A stretch of 64,000 nucleotides of DNA from JAIBJN01 sp963838795 (GCA_963838795.1 CAWISL010000010.1:310001-374000), one strand, 5' to 3'; positions 17,438 to 26,727 are shown, counted from the first letter of the stretch. Notes: generated by a model from the sequence alone, not told the origin. Made by a program: numbers and translations.

Positions 17438-18694
17438 ATGGCTTCGGAGAACGGACTCAGGCGGGTCGTGATCACCGGCATGGGGGCGGTGACGCCGCTC
17501 GGCAACGATGCCGAGACGTTCTGGGAGAACCTCGTCGCCGGCCAGAGCGGGGCGGCGCCAATCGAAGCCTTCGATCCCTCCGAGTTCAGCGTCCACTTCG
17601 CCTGCGAGCTGAAGGGCTTCGAGCCGACCAAGTGGATCGAGCACCGCAAGGCGCGCCGCATGGATCGGTTCACCCAGATGATCCTGGCCGCGGCGCGGAT
17701 GGCGGAGGAGGATTCCGGCTTCGAGATCGAGCCGGAGACCGAGCGGACCGGGGTCTCGGTTGCCACGGGGATCGGCGGGCTGCAGAGCTTCCAGGACTGC
17801 TACGACCAGCTTCTCGACCGCGGACCGGACCGAGTCAACCCGCTCTCGATCACGGCGATCATCCCGAACATGGGCGCGGCCTGGGTCTCGATGGAGCTCG
17901 GAACGCGCGGCCCGCTCGCGTCCGAGTGCACGGCCTGCGCCGCCTCGAACATGGCCATCGGCGAGGCGAGGGACGCGATCCGGCTCGGTCGAGCGGACGT
18001 CATGTTCGCCGGAGGCACCGAGGCGGGGATCACGAAGGTAGGCATCGGCGGCTTCGCTGCCATGCGTGCGCTCTCGCGCCGCAACGACGAACCCGCGCGG
18101 GCGAGCCGCCCGTTCGACGCCGGGCGGGACGGGTTCGTGATGGGCGAGGCCGGCGCCATCGTCGTCCTCGAGGAGCTCGAGCATGCGCGGAAGCGTGGCG
18201 CGAAGATCTACGCGGAGCTCGTCGGCTACGGGCTCTCCTCGGACGCCCAGCACATCACGGAGCCCGACCCGACCGGGCGGCACCCCGCACGGGCGATGAC
18301 CATGGCGATGGAAGACGGTCGCGTCGATTCGGATGAGATCGACTACGTCAACGCCCACGGCACCTCGACCCCAGTCGGCGATGCCGCCGAGACGCGCGTC
18401 ATCAAGGTTGCGCTGGGCGAGGAGAAGGCGCGCCGGACGCCCGTCTCGTCCACTAAGGGAGCCACGGGCCACTGCCTGGGCGGCTCCGGTGCGATCGAGG
18501 CGATCATCTCGACGCTCGCCGTCCAGCGTGACGTCGTCCCTCCGACGATCAACTACGACACGCCGGACCCTGAATGCGACCTCGACTACATCCCGAACGA
18601 GGCGAGGGAGTGGAAGACGGACGTCGCGCTCTCCAACAACTTCGGCTTCGGCGGGCACAACGCCTGCCTCGTGATCAGGAAGTTCGCCGACTAG
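17438..18694 (+). CDS. fabF: Beta-ketoacyl-ACP synthase II
   Basis: FabF elongates acyl-ACP with malonyl-ACP. The 418-residue protein has the nucleophile Cys in SECTACAASN and the two catalytic His in NAHGTSTPVGD and GATGHCLGGSG, with the Gly-rich NNFGFGGHN near the end. The start ATG 17438 is two bases after the corrected fabG stop. In most bacteria acpP sits between fabG and fabF; here there is no room for it. The conventional third catalytic residue region (STKGATGH) is intact, so the enzyme is predicted active. Confidence 0.95.
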   Translation: MASENGLRRVVITGMGAVTPLGNDAETFWENLVAGQSGAAPIEAFDPSEFSVHFACELKGFEPTKWIEHRKARRMDRFTQMILAAARMAEEDSGFEIEPETERTGVSVATGIGGLQSFQDCYDQLLDRGPDRVNPLSITAIIPNMGAAWVSMELGTRGPLASECTACAASNMAIGEARDAIRLGRADVMFAGGTEAGITKVGIGGFAAMRALSRRNDEPARASRPFDAGRDGFVMGEAGAIVVLEELEHARKRGAKIYAELVGYGLSSDAQHITEPDPTGRHPARAMTMAMEDGRVDSDEIDYVNAHGTSTPVGDAAETRVIKVALGEEKARRTPVSSTKGATGHCLGGSGAIEAIISTLAVQRDVVPPTINYDTPDPECDLDYIPNEAREWKTDVALSNNFGFGGHNACLVIRKFAD

Positions 18695-18695
18695 C

Positions 18696-19373
18696 GTGAG
18701 CGAGCGCTGGGCGACGTTCGACGTCTACGGGACGCTCGTGGACTGGAACGACGGCATCGGGAGCGAGCTCGCCCGCCTCTGGCCCGGCGCCGACGCCCCG
18801 GAGCTCCTGGAGCGCTACAACGAGATCGAGCCGCGGGTCGAGCTCGAGGGCTCGCTGCGCTACCGGGATGTGCTGCGCCAGACGCTGCGTCTGCTGGCGG
18901 AGAGCGAGGGTCTCGAGCTTCCCGCCGGCGAGGAGGCCGCCCTCGGAGACTCGCTGCCGTTCTGGCCCGTCTTCCCCGAGGTGCCTGGTGCGCTTGCCGA
19001 GCTGCGGGCCCGAGGCTGGCGGCTGGTGCCGCTCTCGAACACGGATCCTGATCTCCTCGCCGCCTCGATGGAGGCCATCGGCGTCCCCTTCGACGGCTCC
19101 GTCGTCGCCGGCGAGATCGGCTCGTACAAACCTGCGCACGGTCACTGGCGGGCGTTCACCGAGCGCTTCAGTCCGGAGGCAGGCCGGCATGTGCACGTGG
19201 CGGCGAGCCTCTTCCACGACATCGCTCCCGCACAGGAGCTCGGCATTCCCGCTGTCTGGGTCAACCGGCTCGGCGAGACGAGCGACCTGCCGCGCGAGGC
19301 CGAGCTCACCGACCTCGGCCCGCTCCCGGACGTGCTCGATCGCGTCATCCCGGCGGAGCCCGCGTCCCGGTAG
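18696..19373 (+). CDS. HAD-family hydrolase (haloacid-dehalogenase-like)
   Basis: This 225-residue protein has HAD motif I FDVYGTLVDW, in which Tyr replaces the second Asp as in L-2-haloacid dehalogenases. Motif II is PLSNTD, the motif III Lys is in GSYKPAHG, and motif IV is SLFHDIAPA. A helical cap lies between residues about 15 and 90. The substrate cannot be told from sequence; a dehalogenase or a small phosphatase is possible. The GTG start is one base after the fabF stop, so it is probably co-transcribed with the fab genes. Confidence 0.82.
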   Translation: MSERWATFDVYGTLVDWNDGIGSELARLWPGADAPELLERYNEIEPRVELEGSLRYRDVLRQTLRLLAESEGLELPAGEEAALGDSLPFWPVFPEVPGALAELRARGWRLVPLSNTDPDLLAASMEAIGVPFDGSVVAGEIGSYKPAHGHWRAFTERFSPEAGRHVHVAASLFHDIAPAQELGIPAVWVNRLGETSDLPREAELTDLGPLPDVLDRVIPAEPASR

Positions 19374-19384
19374 CCTGGGACGCG

Positions 19385-20194
19385 ATGTCGCGACTCCGGG
19401 CCAAGTGCCCTGTCTGCCGGACCCTGACCGCCGTCGCCCTCGACACCGGCGAGTACGAATGCCACTCGTGCGGGACGACCTTCCCGGCCGGCCTCGTCCG
19501 GGTGCCGCGCGCCTGGGGAACGGGCGGCGACCGGATGGCCGAGGCGGCGTTTCTCGAGCTCCCGTACCCCGAGACGGCAGTCGTCGACGAAGGCTCGCTC
19601 TCCGAGCAGAACCTGGCGCTTGCCGCGGCGCTGCCGGAACGGCCGGTCGTGCTTGGTGGCTGCTGCTGCACCCACGTCGGCGCCGTCGAGGGGCTGGCCA
19701 CGCGGTACGACCGTCTCGCGGTCGTCTGGTTCGACGCCCACGGAGACCTGAACACGCCGGAGAGCTCTCCCAGCGGAAACCTCTGGGGCATGCCCTTTCG
19801 GATGCTCCTCGATTCCGGCAACGTGCATCCTGCTGACGCGGTGCTGCTCGGCGCCCGCAACCTCGATCCACCCGAGGTGGAGTTCATGGCCGCGAGCGGC
19901 CTTCGCACCGGAGTGGAGGAGCTCGAAGGAGCTCTGGAAGGCGCGGACGCCGTCTACGTCGCCTTCGACGCGGACGTGCTCGATCCCGAGGACGAGGTTG
20001 AGTGCTTCATGCCCGAGCCGGGCGGCTTCACCGTGGTCGAGGCTCTCGCGCTCCTGCGGCGGGTCGCGGAGGAGAGACCGGTTGCGGGCATCGGCGTCAC
20101 CGGGCTGGGCCCCGCTCCGGCGAACATCGCGCCGGTCGCCCGGCTCGCCGGCGCGGCCGGACTGTGGGTGCGGAGGCCCCGTAAGATGGCCGGC
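19385..20194 (+). CDS. Arginase/ureohydrolase-family protein with N-terminal zinc ribbon
   Basis: The first 35 residues form a zinc ribbon (CPVC and CHSC pairs). The rest is a ureohydrolase fold with metal-ligand motifs WFDAHGDLNTP and AFDADVLDPED. The first metal motif, normally GGDHS, reads GGCCCTHVG; the His is kept but Asp/Ser are replaced by cysteines. Arginase or agmatinase activity is therefore uncertain. No stop separates it from accD: the frame runs on through RRPRKMAG into the accD ATG at 20195, so the end given is the domain boundary. The start ATG follows TAGCCT by 8 nt with no SD. Confidence 0.7.
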
Positions 20195-21047
20195 ATGGAG
20201 AGCCGTGTCGACGTCACCGTCGAGAACCGTGAGGCTGCGCCGAGCGACGACGGAAAGCGGCACCCCAACACCTGTCCGCGCTGTCACTCGCACTATCGCG
20301 ATGACGAGCTCGAGCAGACGCTGCGGGTCTGTCCTCAGTGCGGCCATCACTTCCCGGTGCGCGCACGCGAGCGGATTGCCCAGCTCGCCGATCGGGGCAC
20401 CTTCGCCGAGCAGGACGCGGCGTTGCGCTCGGCCGATCCGCTGAGCTTCTTCGACCTGCGGGCGTACACCGATCGCCTGGCCGAGGCGGAGGTCGCGACG
20501 GGGCTCGGCGACGCGCTCATCGCGGGCGCCGCGGCGATCGAGCGACGCCCGTGCGAGCTCGCGGTCATGGACTTCGCGTTCATGGGCGGGTCGATGGGGA
20601 GCACGGTCGGGGAGAAGCTCGTGCGTGCCTGCGAGCGGGCGGCCTCCCGACGGTTCCCCTCGTCTGCGTCACCGCCTCGGGCGGCGCGCGCATGCAGGAG
20701 GGGATCCTCTCGCTGATGCAGCTGCCGAAGACGGTCTGCGCGGTCGAGGAGCTGCGCGAGGCCCGCTGCGCCTTCATCTCCGTCATGACGCACCCGACGA
20801 CCGCTGGCGTTCTCGCCAGCTTCGCCAGCCTCGGCGACGTGACGATCGCGGAGCCGGGCGCGCTGCTCGCGTTCACCGGCCCTCGGGTCGTGCAGCAGAC
20901 GACACGCGAGCGGCTGCCGGAGGATTTCGGCCTGGCGGAGTCGAACGCGCGGTTCGGTCACGTCGACGCCATCGTGCCGCGCGCCGAGCTCCGTCCCTTC
21001 GTCGGGCGGCTCCTCGCCATGTTCGTGCGGGCGCAGTGGCACCGTGA
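20195..21047 (+). CDS. accD: Acetyl-CoA carboxylase carboxyltransferase subunit beta, one clear frameshift
   Basis: AccD is the beta half of the carboxyltransferase that makes malonyl-CoA. It has the four-cysteine zinc ribbon (CPRC and CPQC), DFAFMGGSMGSTVGEK, and then, after a shift near 20645-20660 (net -1), VCVTASGGARMQEG, PTTAGVLASFASLGD and FTGPRVVQQT. The ATG at 20195 is preceded by TAAGAT 7 nt upstream and no SD. The C-terminal end is unclear: the shifted frame stays open to 21261 across the accA start, while a TGA at 21045 in the third frame would give a GTGA overlap. Confidence 0.82.
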
Positions 21048-21151
21048 GCCGAGACGCCGTCGAGCCAGGTCGAGCAGCTCAAGCTGCATGGAGCGGCTCG
21101 CGAAGCTGCGGGACCTCCCGCTCCTGCGCGGCGTCGGGCGTGTCGGGCGAG

Positions 21152-21997
21152 ATGTCCAGGCTCAAGCGACAGCTGGACAGAATCGCCTCCGAGCCGAGCG
21201 AGGACGAGGTCTGGCATGCCGTCGAGCTCGCCCGCCACCAGGACCGCCCCTACACGCTTGACTACGTCGAGCGGATCTGCGACGACTTCGTCGAGCTGCA
21301 CGGCGACCGCTCGTTCGCGGACGACCCCGCCATCGTTGCGGGCCTGGCGCGCTTCGACGGCCGCACGGTTGTGCTCGTCGGCCACCAGAAGGGGAGGGAC
21401 ATTCGCGAGCGCACGCATCGGAACTTCGGGATGGCCTATCCCGAGGGATACCGAAAGGCGATGCGGGCGATGGAGCTCGCCGACCGGCACCGCTTCCCGG
21501 TGATCACCCTCGTCGACACCCCCGGCGCCTATCCAGGCGTGACGGCCGAGCAGCACGGGCAGGGGGGCTGGATCGCCCGCTGTCAGCTTGCGATGGCCCG
21601 GCTCGGGGTACCGAGCGTCACCTGCGTGATCGGCGAGGGCGGGTCCGGCGGCGCCGTGGCGATCGCGGTCGCCGACCGCGTGCTGATGCAGGAGAACGCG
21701 ATCTACTCCGTCATCTCGCCGGAGGGCTGCGCCGCGATCCTCTGGCGCGACGCCGGCGAGGCGAAGAAGGCGGCGGCCGCGTTCAAGCCGGATGCCCGCC
21801 ACTGCCTCGAGCTGGGCGTCATCGACGCCATCGTTCCCGAGCCTTCGGGCGGCGCGCACACGGATCACGACGAAGCGGCCACGCTGCTCGCGGGCTCGCT
21901 CAAGACCTCGCTGGCCGAGCTCGATCCGCTCGACGCCAACGAGCGCAGGCGCCTGCGGCGGCGCAAGTTCCGCGCCATGGGCATCTACCTCGAGTAG
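21152..21997 (+). CDS. accA: Acetyl-CoA carboxylase carboxyltransferase subunit alpha
   Basis: AccA is the alpha half of the carboxyltransferase. It has ARHQDRPYTLDYVERI, DDFVELHGDRSFADD, TLVDTPGAYPGV, and GEGGSGGAVAIAVADRVL followed by YSVISPEGCAAILW. From ATG 21152 it has 281 residues, about 20-35 shorter at the N-terminus than usual. The missing part may lie in another frame: ATG 21088 starts MERLAKLRDLPLL, which joins this frame if one base near 21117-21135 is extra. GTG 21044 is in frame but gives a poor N-terminus. Confidence 0.88.
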   Translation: MSRLKRQLDRIASEPSEDEVWHAVELARHQDRPYTLDYVERICDDFVELHGDRSFADDPAIVAGLARFDGRTVVLVGHQKGRDIRERTHRNFGMAYPEGYRKAMRAMELADRHRFPVITLVDTPGAYPGVTAEQHGQGGWIARCQLAMARLGVPSVTCVIGEGGSGGAVAIAVADRVLMQENAIYSVISPEGCAAILWRDAGEAKKAAAAFKPDARHCLELGVIDAIVPEPSGGAHTDHDEAATLLAGSLKTSLAELDPLDANERRRLRRRKFRAMGIYLE

Positions 21998-22012
21998 AGG
22001 TCGAGAGCTCAG

Positions 22013-22070
22013 CAATCCACAGCGTCCACAGAGTTATCCCCGCTGCCCTGTGACCGCTGTCTGTGGACAA
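22013..22070. other. Cluster of DnaA-box-like 9-mers
   Basis: Four 9-mers related to the DnaA box TTATCCACA lie within 58 bp: CAATCCACA (22013-22021), GCGTCCACA (22022-22030), TTATCCCCG (22034-22042) and TGTGGACAA (22062-22070). The last is the reverse complement of TTGTCCACA, the actinobacterial form of the box. The stretch is intergenic, between accA and ligD. DnaA binding is inferred, not shown. Confidence 0.45.
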
Positions 22071-22099
22071 CAACGGGGCCGGCGCAGCCGGCCCCGTTG
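22071..22099. terminator. Strong GC-rich hairpin between accA and ligD
   Basis: A perfect 13-bp inverted repeat, CAACGGGGCCGGC at 22071-22083 and its complement at 22087-22099, is separated by only GCA. It lies about 75 bp after the accA stop and has no T-run. It may be a terminator for the fab/acc genes of the kind seen in high-GC bacteria. Confidence 0.55.
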
Positions 22100-22178
22100 C
22101 CAACCCCCCGATCGGCAGTTCTTACCCGGAGTCGTCATACCCGGCCCACGCGACGCCAAACCTCGGCATGCTTCCGGA

Positions 22179-24493
22179 GTGGCGCGCCTTCGTGACTACG
22201 AGCGGAAGCGCAGCAAGGGCACGACTCCCGAGCCGTTCGGCGGGCGGCGCAGGAGGGCGCGCCGGTCTTCGTCGTCCAGCGCCACGACGCCCGCCGGCTC
22301 CACTACGACTTCCGCCTCGAGCGGGACGGGGCGCTGGCGAGCTGGGCCGTCCCCAAGGGCATTCCGCTCGAGCCGGGACAGCGGCACCTGGCCGTCCACG
22401 TCGAGGACCATCCGCTCGACTACGCGACCTTCGAGGGTGAGATTCCGGCCGGCCACTACGGCGCCGGCACCGTCGAGATCTGGGACCGGGGGACGTACGA
22501 GCTCGTGGAGGAGAAGCCCGACGGCGGTCTGACCGTGCGGCTCGCCGGCGAGCGGCTCATGGGCCTGTGGACGCTCGTCCCGGCACGGCTCGACGGCGAC
22601 GAGAAGAACTGGCTCCTGGTACGGAAGCGGGACGAGGGCGCCGACGTGGTCAGGCAGCGGGGCGAGTACGCGCCGATGCTCGCGACGCTGGCCGACGCCG
22701 TTCCCACCGGATCTGACTGGATCTACGAGGTGAAGTGGGACGGCTATCGCGCGCTCGCCTACGTGAGCGGGGGCGAGGTGACTCTGAAGAGCAGGCGCGG
22801 GAACGATCTCACGGAGCGCTTCGCCGAGGTGGCGCGGGCGCTCGAGCGCAGCATTCGCACGCCGGACTGCGTCCTCGATGGCGAGGTCTGTGCCCTCGAC
22901 GAGGACGGCCGCTCGAGCTTCAGCGTCATGCAGCAGGGCTCGGGCCCGCTCGTCTACTACGTCTTCGACGTTCTCGAGGTCGACGGGGAGCCCGTGCTCG
23001 ACCTGCCGCTCGTAGCGCGCCGGAAGCGCCTGGCCAAGCTCCTCGACGGGCGGGTGAAGGCGATCAGGCTCTCCGAGGCCTTCGACGACGGCGAGGCGCT
23101 CTACGCCGCGGCGAAGGCGCAGGGGCTCGAGGGGATCGTTGCCAAGAAGGCCGAGGCCCGCTACCAGGCGGGGAGGCGGACGCGCGACTGGCTGAAGGTC
23201 AAGACCCACCAGGAGCAGGAGCTCATCGTCGCCGGGTACACGAGGGGGAAAGGCCGTCGAGCCAGCTCGCTCGGCTCGCTCGTCCTCGCCGTCAGGCGCG
23301 GCGGCGAGCTCTCCTATGCCGGGAACGTCGGCACCGGCTTCGACGACGAGGAGATCGAACGGCTCATGCGCCTGCTCCGCCCGCTCGAGCGCCCCACGTC
23401 GCCCTTTCGAGACGTCCCGAAGATGCCGAAGGTGCGGCGCGACGATGTGGTCTGGGTGGAGCCGGAGCTGGTCGCCCAGGTCTCCTTCGCGGAGTGGACC
23501 CACGACGGGCGCCTTCGCGCGCCGGTTTACAAGGGGCTGCGCGAGGACAAGGAATCGAGCGAGGTGCGCCGAGAGGAGCCGCTCCCCACCGAGATCCGCA
23601 GAGGCAAGCGCGTGCTTCGCCTCTCCAACCTCGACAAGCCCTTCTGGCCCGAGGAGGGAATCGCGAAAGGCGACCTGATCGCGTACTACCGCGACATCGC
23701 GCCGGTCCTCGTCCCGCACCTGCGGAAGCGCCCATTCACGATGAAGCGCTATCCGGACGGCTGGGAGGGAAAGCACTTCTTCCAGAAGGACGCGCCCTCG
23801 CACATGCCCGCGTGGATCCCGACGTTCTCGTACCGCTCCACCTCGCGGGCGACGCGGGAGAAGCGGACGCTCCGCTACCCGCTCGTCAACGACGAGCTCG
23901 CGCTCCTCTGGATGGTCAACATGGGCTGCATCGACATGAACACGTGGTACTCGCAGGTCGACAAGCCGTCCACGCCCGACTTCGTCCTCTTCGACCTCGA
24001 CCCGTCCCCGGACGTCGGCTTCGCCGAGGTCGTCCAGGTCGCGCTCCTCATCAGGGAGGTGCTCGACGCGCTCGGCCTCGCCGGCTTTCCCAAGACGAGC
24101 GGCGCCGACGGCTTCCACGTCCTCGTCCCGATCGCGCGGCGCTACTCCTACGACCAGACGCGCGAGTTCGCCGAGATCATCGCCGGGACGCTAGCCCGCC
24201 TGCACCACGGCCTAGTGACGACGGAATGGGCGAAGGCGAAGCGCCGCGGCGTCCTGGTCGACGCGAACCAGAACGGGGAGGGGAAGACGATCGCCTCGGC
24301 CTACTCGGTGCGTCCCAACGCGAGAGCTCCCGTCTCGACGCCGCTTCGCTGGGAGGAGGTCACGGCCGACCTCGATCCAGCCGCCTTCACGATGGAGGTC
24401 GTCCTCGAGCGGGTGCAGCGCGACGGCGACCTCTACGAAGGGGTGCTGACGATGCGGCAGGCGCTCGGCAAGGCGCTCGCCGCGCTCAGGTAG
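22179..24493 (+). CDS. ligD: ATP-dependent DNA ligase LigD, PE-LIG-POL order, one frameshift
   Basis: LigD repairs double-strand breaks by non-homologous end joining with Ku. The N-terminal 3'-phosphoesterase domain starts at GTG 22179 (VARLRDYERKRSKG, then TPEPFGG) and continues after a shift near 22242-22256 with FVVQRHDARRLHYDFRLERD. The ligase domain has its nucleophile Lys in YEVKWDGYRAL (codon 22733-22735) and an OB fold. The C-terminal primase-polymerase has RLSNLDKPFWP, FDLDPSPD and KTSGADGFHV. The domain order is that of Pseudomonas rather than Mycobacterium. No ku gene is in the window. The last 8 nt overlap the convergent GNAT gene. Confidence 0.88.
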
Positions 24494-25275
24494 CGGCGAC
24501 CTTCGCGGGCTTCCGCAGGAAGTCCCACGTTCGTCCGACTTCCTCGAACCCGAGGCGCGCGTACAGCTCCTTCGGCCAGTCGTCCTCCGCGGCGGTCAGA
24601 AAGACAAGCTGGGGGTCGGTCGCCAGCGCCTCTTCGACGGCTCGCAGCACGACGGCGCTCGCGTGGCCTCGGCCTCTGCTGGTCCGGCAGCGTCGCCACG
24701 GCCTCGACCTGGGCGATCCTGCCGTCCGAGTAGAGGTCGGCCGCGGCCACGGGCGCGCCGTTCACCCTGACCGCGAAGTAGCGGGCGTTTCCGGCCTGCT
24801 CCCAGAGGCGGTTCGCGTCGAGCACCTCGTCGATTACCTCCTCGTCGTCCGCCCAGTCCTCAGCACGGCTGATCTCCTTCCGGAGCAGGAGCAGATCCTC
24901 GCGGGCCACCTCCTCCACCGCGGACGTGTCCGCCGAGCGCTCGCCGACGCCTCGGTGGACCATCACCAGCTCCTGATCCACCTGCCAGCCGATTCGGCGG
25001 AAGAACTTCTCGAGCGGGGCTCCGACGGCCTCGTCGAGCACCTGGCAGTGACGGTGGGCCTGGCCCGCGTCCGTGTGCAGGAGCTCGGCTTCGGCCGCGA
25101 GCTCGCCCGGGTCGACGTCTCTCTTCCCGTCGACGACCAGGGTGTTCAAGTACCAGACCCGTGGGTGGCTGTCGTTGAAGTACGCGTGGCCGAAACGGAA
25201 GGGGACGATTCGCTCGGCGCAACGCGTGCGCAGCGTCCCTTCGAAGGCCAGCGCCCGTTCGAGCTCCGATGGCAT
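24486..25275 (-). CDS. GNAT-family N-acetyltransferase, one frameshift
   Basis: This is a GNAT-like protein of about 262 residues. The N-terminal half includes PFRFGHAYFNDSHPRVWYLN and KFFRRIGWQVDQELVMVHRG. The acetyl-CoA-binding strand begins at IAQVEAVATLP. The expected P-loop (a pattern like QRRGHASAVVLRAV) and the C-terminal ending LYARLGFEEVGRTWDFLRKP lie in a different frame, so one base is wrong near 24690. With correction the gene ends at TGA 24486-24488, overlapping ligD. The substrate is unknown. Confidence 0.7.
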
Positions 25276-25284
25276 TGGGGGAGA

Positions 25285-26694
25285 CTAGACTGCGATGCCC
25301 AGCGAGAGCGAGGCGTCGCGCGCCAGCACGCGCTCGAGCGCGCGGACACAGGCCGGGTCGAACGCGGACCCCGTCTGCTCGTGCAGGAGGCCAATAGCCT
25401 TGTCGTGCGTCCAGGCGTCCCGGTAGACGCGAACCGAGAGCAGCGCGTCGTAGACGTCGCACACCGTGAGGATGCGGGTCTCGACATCCAGCTCGGACGC
25501 GGTGCGGCCATTGGGATACCCGTTTCCGTCGAGCCGCTCATGATGGTCGAGCACAAGACGGCGGACGCTGTCCGAGAAGCCGCCGAGCTCGCCCAGGAGC
25601 TTGTGTCCCCACTCGGGATGCTTCTTGATGACGGCGAACTCGTCCTCGTCGAGCGAGTCCGGCTTCTTCAGGATCTCGTCAGGGACCGAGAGCTTGCCGA
25701 TGTCGTGCAAGAGCCCGCCCGTGGCGAGGACGCGAAGCCGGTTCGGGCCGAGACCCAGCTCCTCGCCGACGAGCACCGCGCGGAGGGCGACGCGGCGGGT
25801 GTGGCCCTCGGTGTACTCGTCCTTCTCCGCCAGCCGCAGCGTGAGGGCGCGAACGCGGGCGCCGAGGAAGGCATCCTCGGCCTGGACGAGCTCTCCCGCG
25901 CGTGGCCCGCCCGTCAGCGAGCGTGAAGGCTGGGCGCGACGGAGATCCGCGGCCACAGGGATGGAGACCAAGAGGATGCCGAGGAACTCGAAGGCGTGCC
26001 CGAGCCACCAGCCAAGCTGCATGTAGTTCAAGACGAGCGCTCCTACCACCGCGGTTCCGAGGAACGAGAGGCCGACGACGACGAGCAGATCCGCACGCCG
26101 GTGGGTGAGGAGGAAGGTGTTGATCGCGCGAACGCCGAGAAAGGCGTAGAGGAGAAGGCCGGCCGTGAGCAAGACGAGCGCAAGCGGGCTTCCGGCCTCG
26201 GGGACAGACGGAACGAAGCCAGGCTTCAGCATCCCGACCGTTCCGACGAGCGCCACCGAGATCAGGAGGAGAATCTGGAGGAAGACGAGGCGCCGAATGC
26301 TCTGTGGGCGGTTGACCGACGGAAGAGCGGCCAGGGCGAGCACGGCTGCGCCGACGATGAGGGTCGCGCCGCCCGTGAAGGCGACGAGGCCGTTCCAGCC
26401 GACGATCATGCCCGGCGTCGCCAGTCCGTGCAGCGCCAGCAAGGCGGCCATGACCGAGAAGGCCGCGCCGACGAGGACCGTGCGTGCGTCGCCACGGCGG
26501 GCCCCTGCGATCGTCAGCACGACCGCCGCGACGGTCGCGATGACGGCGGAGAAGCCGACGCCGTAGAAGTGGAGGCCATCCCCGGGGTGGACCTCGTTGC
26601 GGCCGACGAGGATGAGGGTCGCGGCCGGGAGGGCCACGGCCGCCGCGCCAACCAGCAGAGCCGACGCGGTTTGTACCCGCAGCAGTGATCTCAT
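25285..26694 (-). CDS. Membrane-anchored HD-GYP-domain phosphodiesterase
   Basis: This 469-residue protein has about eight hydrophobic segments in its first 270 residues and a cytoplasmic HD-GYP domain at about 285-460. The domain carries EGHTRRVA, LLHDIGKLSVP, HPEWGHKLL, HHERLDGNGYP and the CDVYDAL helix, so the metal and substrate motifs are complete. HD-GYP proteins hydrolyse cyclic di-GMP. The N-terminus is probably a sensor in the membrane. The GGDEF protein near 60 kb would make the same messenger. Confidence 0.92.
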   Translation of the reverse strand: MRSLLRVQTASALLVGAAAVALPAATLILVGRNEVHPGDGLHFYGVGFSAVIATVAAVVLTIAGARRGDARTVLVGAAFSVMAALLALHGLATPGMIVGWNGLVAFTGGATLIVGAAVLALAALPSVNRPQSIRRLVFLQILLLISVALVGTVGMLKPGFVPSVPEAGSPLALVLLTAGLLLYAFLGVRAINTFLLTHRRADLLVVVGLSFLGTAVVGALVLNYMQLGWWLGHAFEFLGILLVSIPVAADLRRAQPSRSLTGGPRAGELVQAEDAFLGARVRALTLRLAEKDEYTEGHTRRVALRAVLVGEELGLGPNRLRVLATGGLLHDIGKLSVPDEILKKPDSLDEDEFAVIKKHPEWGHKLLGELGGFSDSVRRLVLDHHERLDGNGYPNGRTASELDVETRILTVCDVYDALLSVRVYRDAWTHDKAIGLLHEQTGSAFDPACVRALERVLARDASLSLGIAV

Positions 26695-26727
26695 GGACGC
26701 TGTTATCGGCGCTGAGCGCTGGGTGGT

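Noticed and set aside
16694..18694. A FabG-FabF fusion protein
   Set aside because: The frame reads through only because of a GGGG run; removing one G gives normal ends for both genes.
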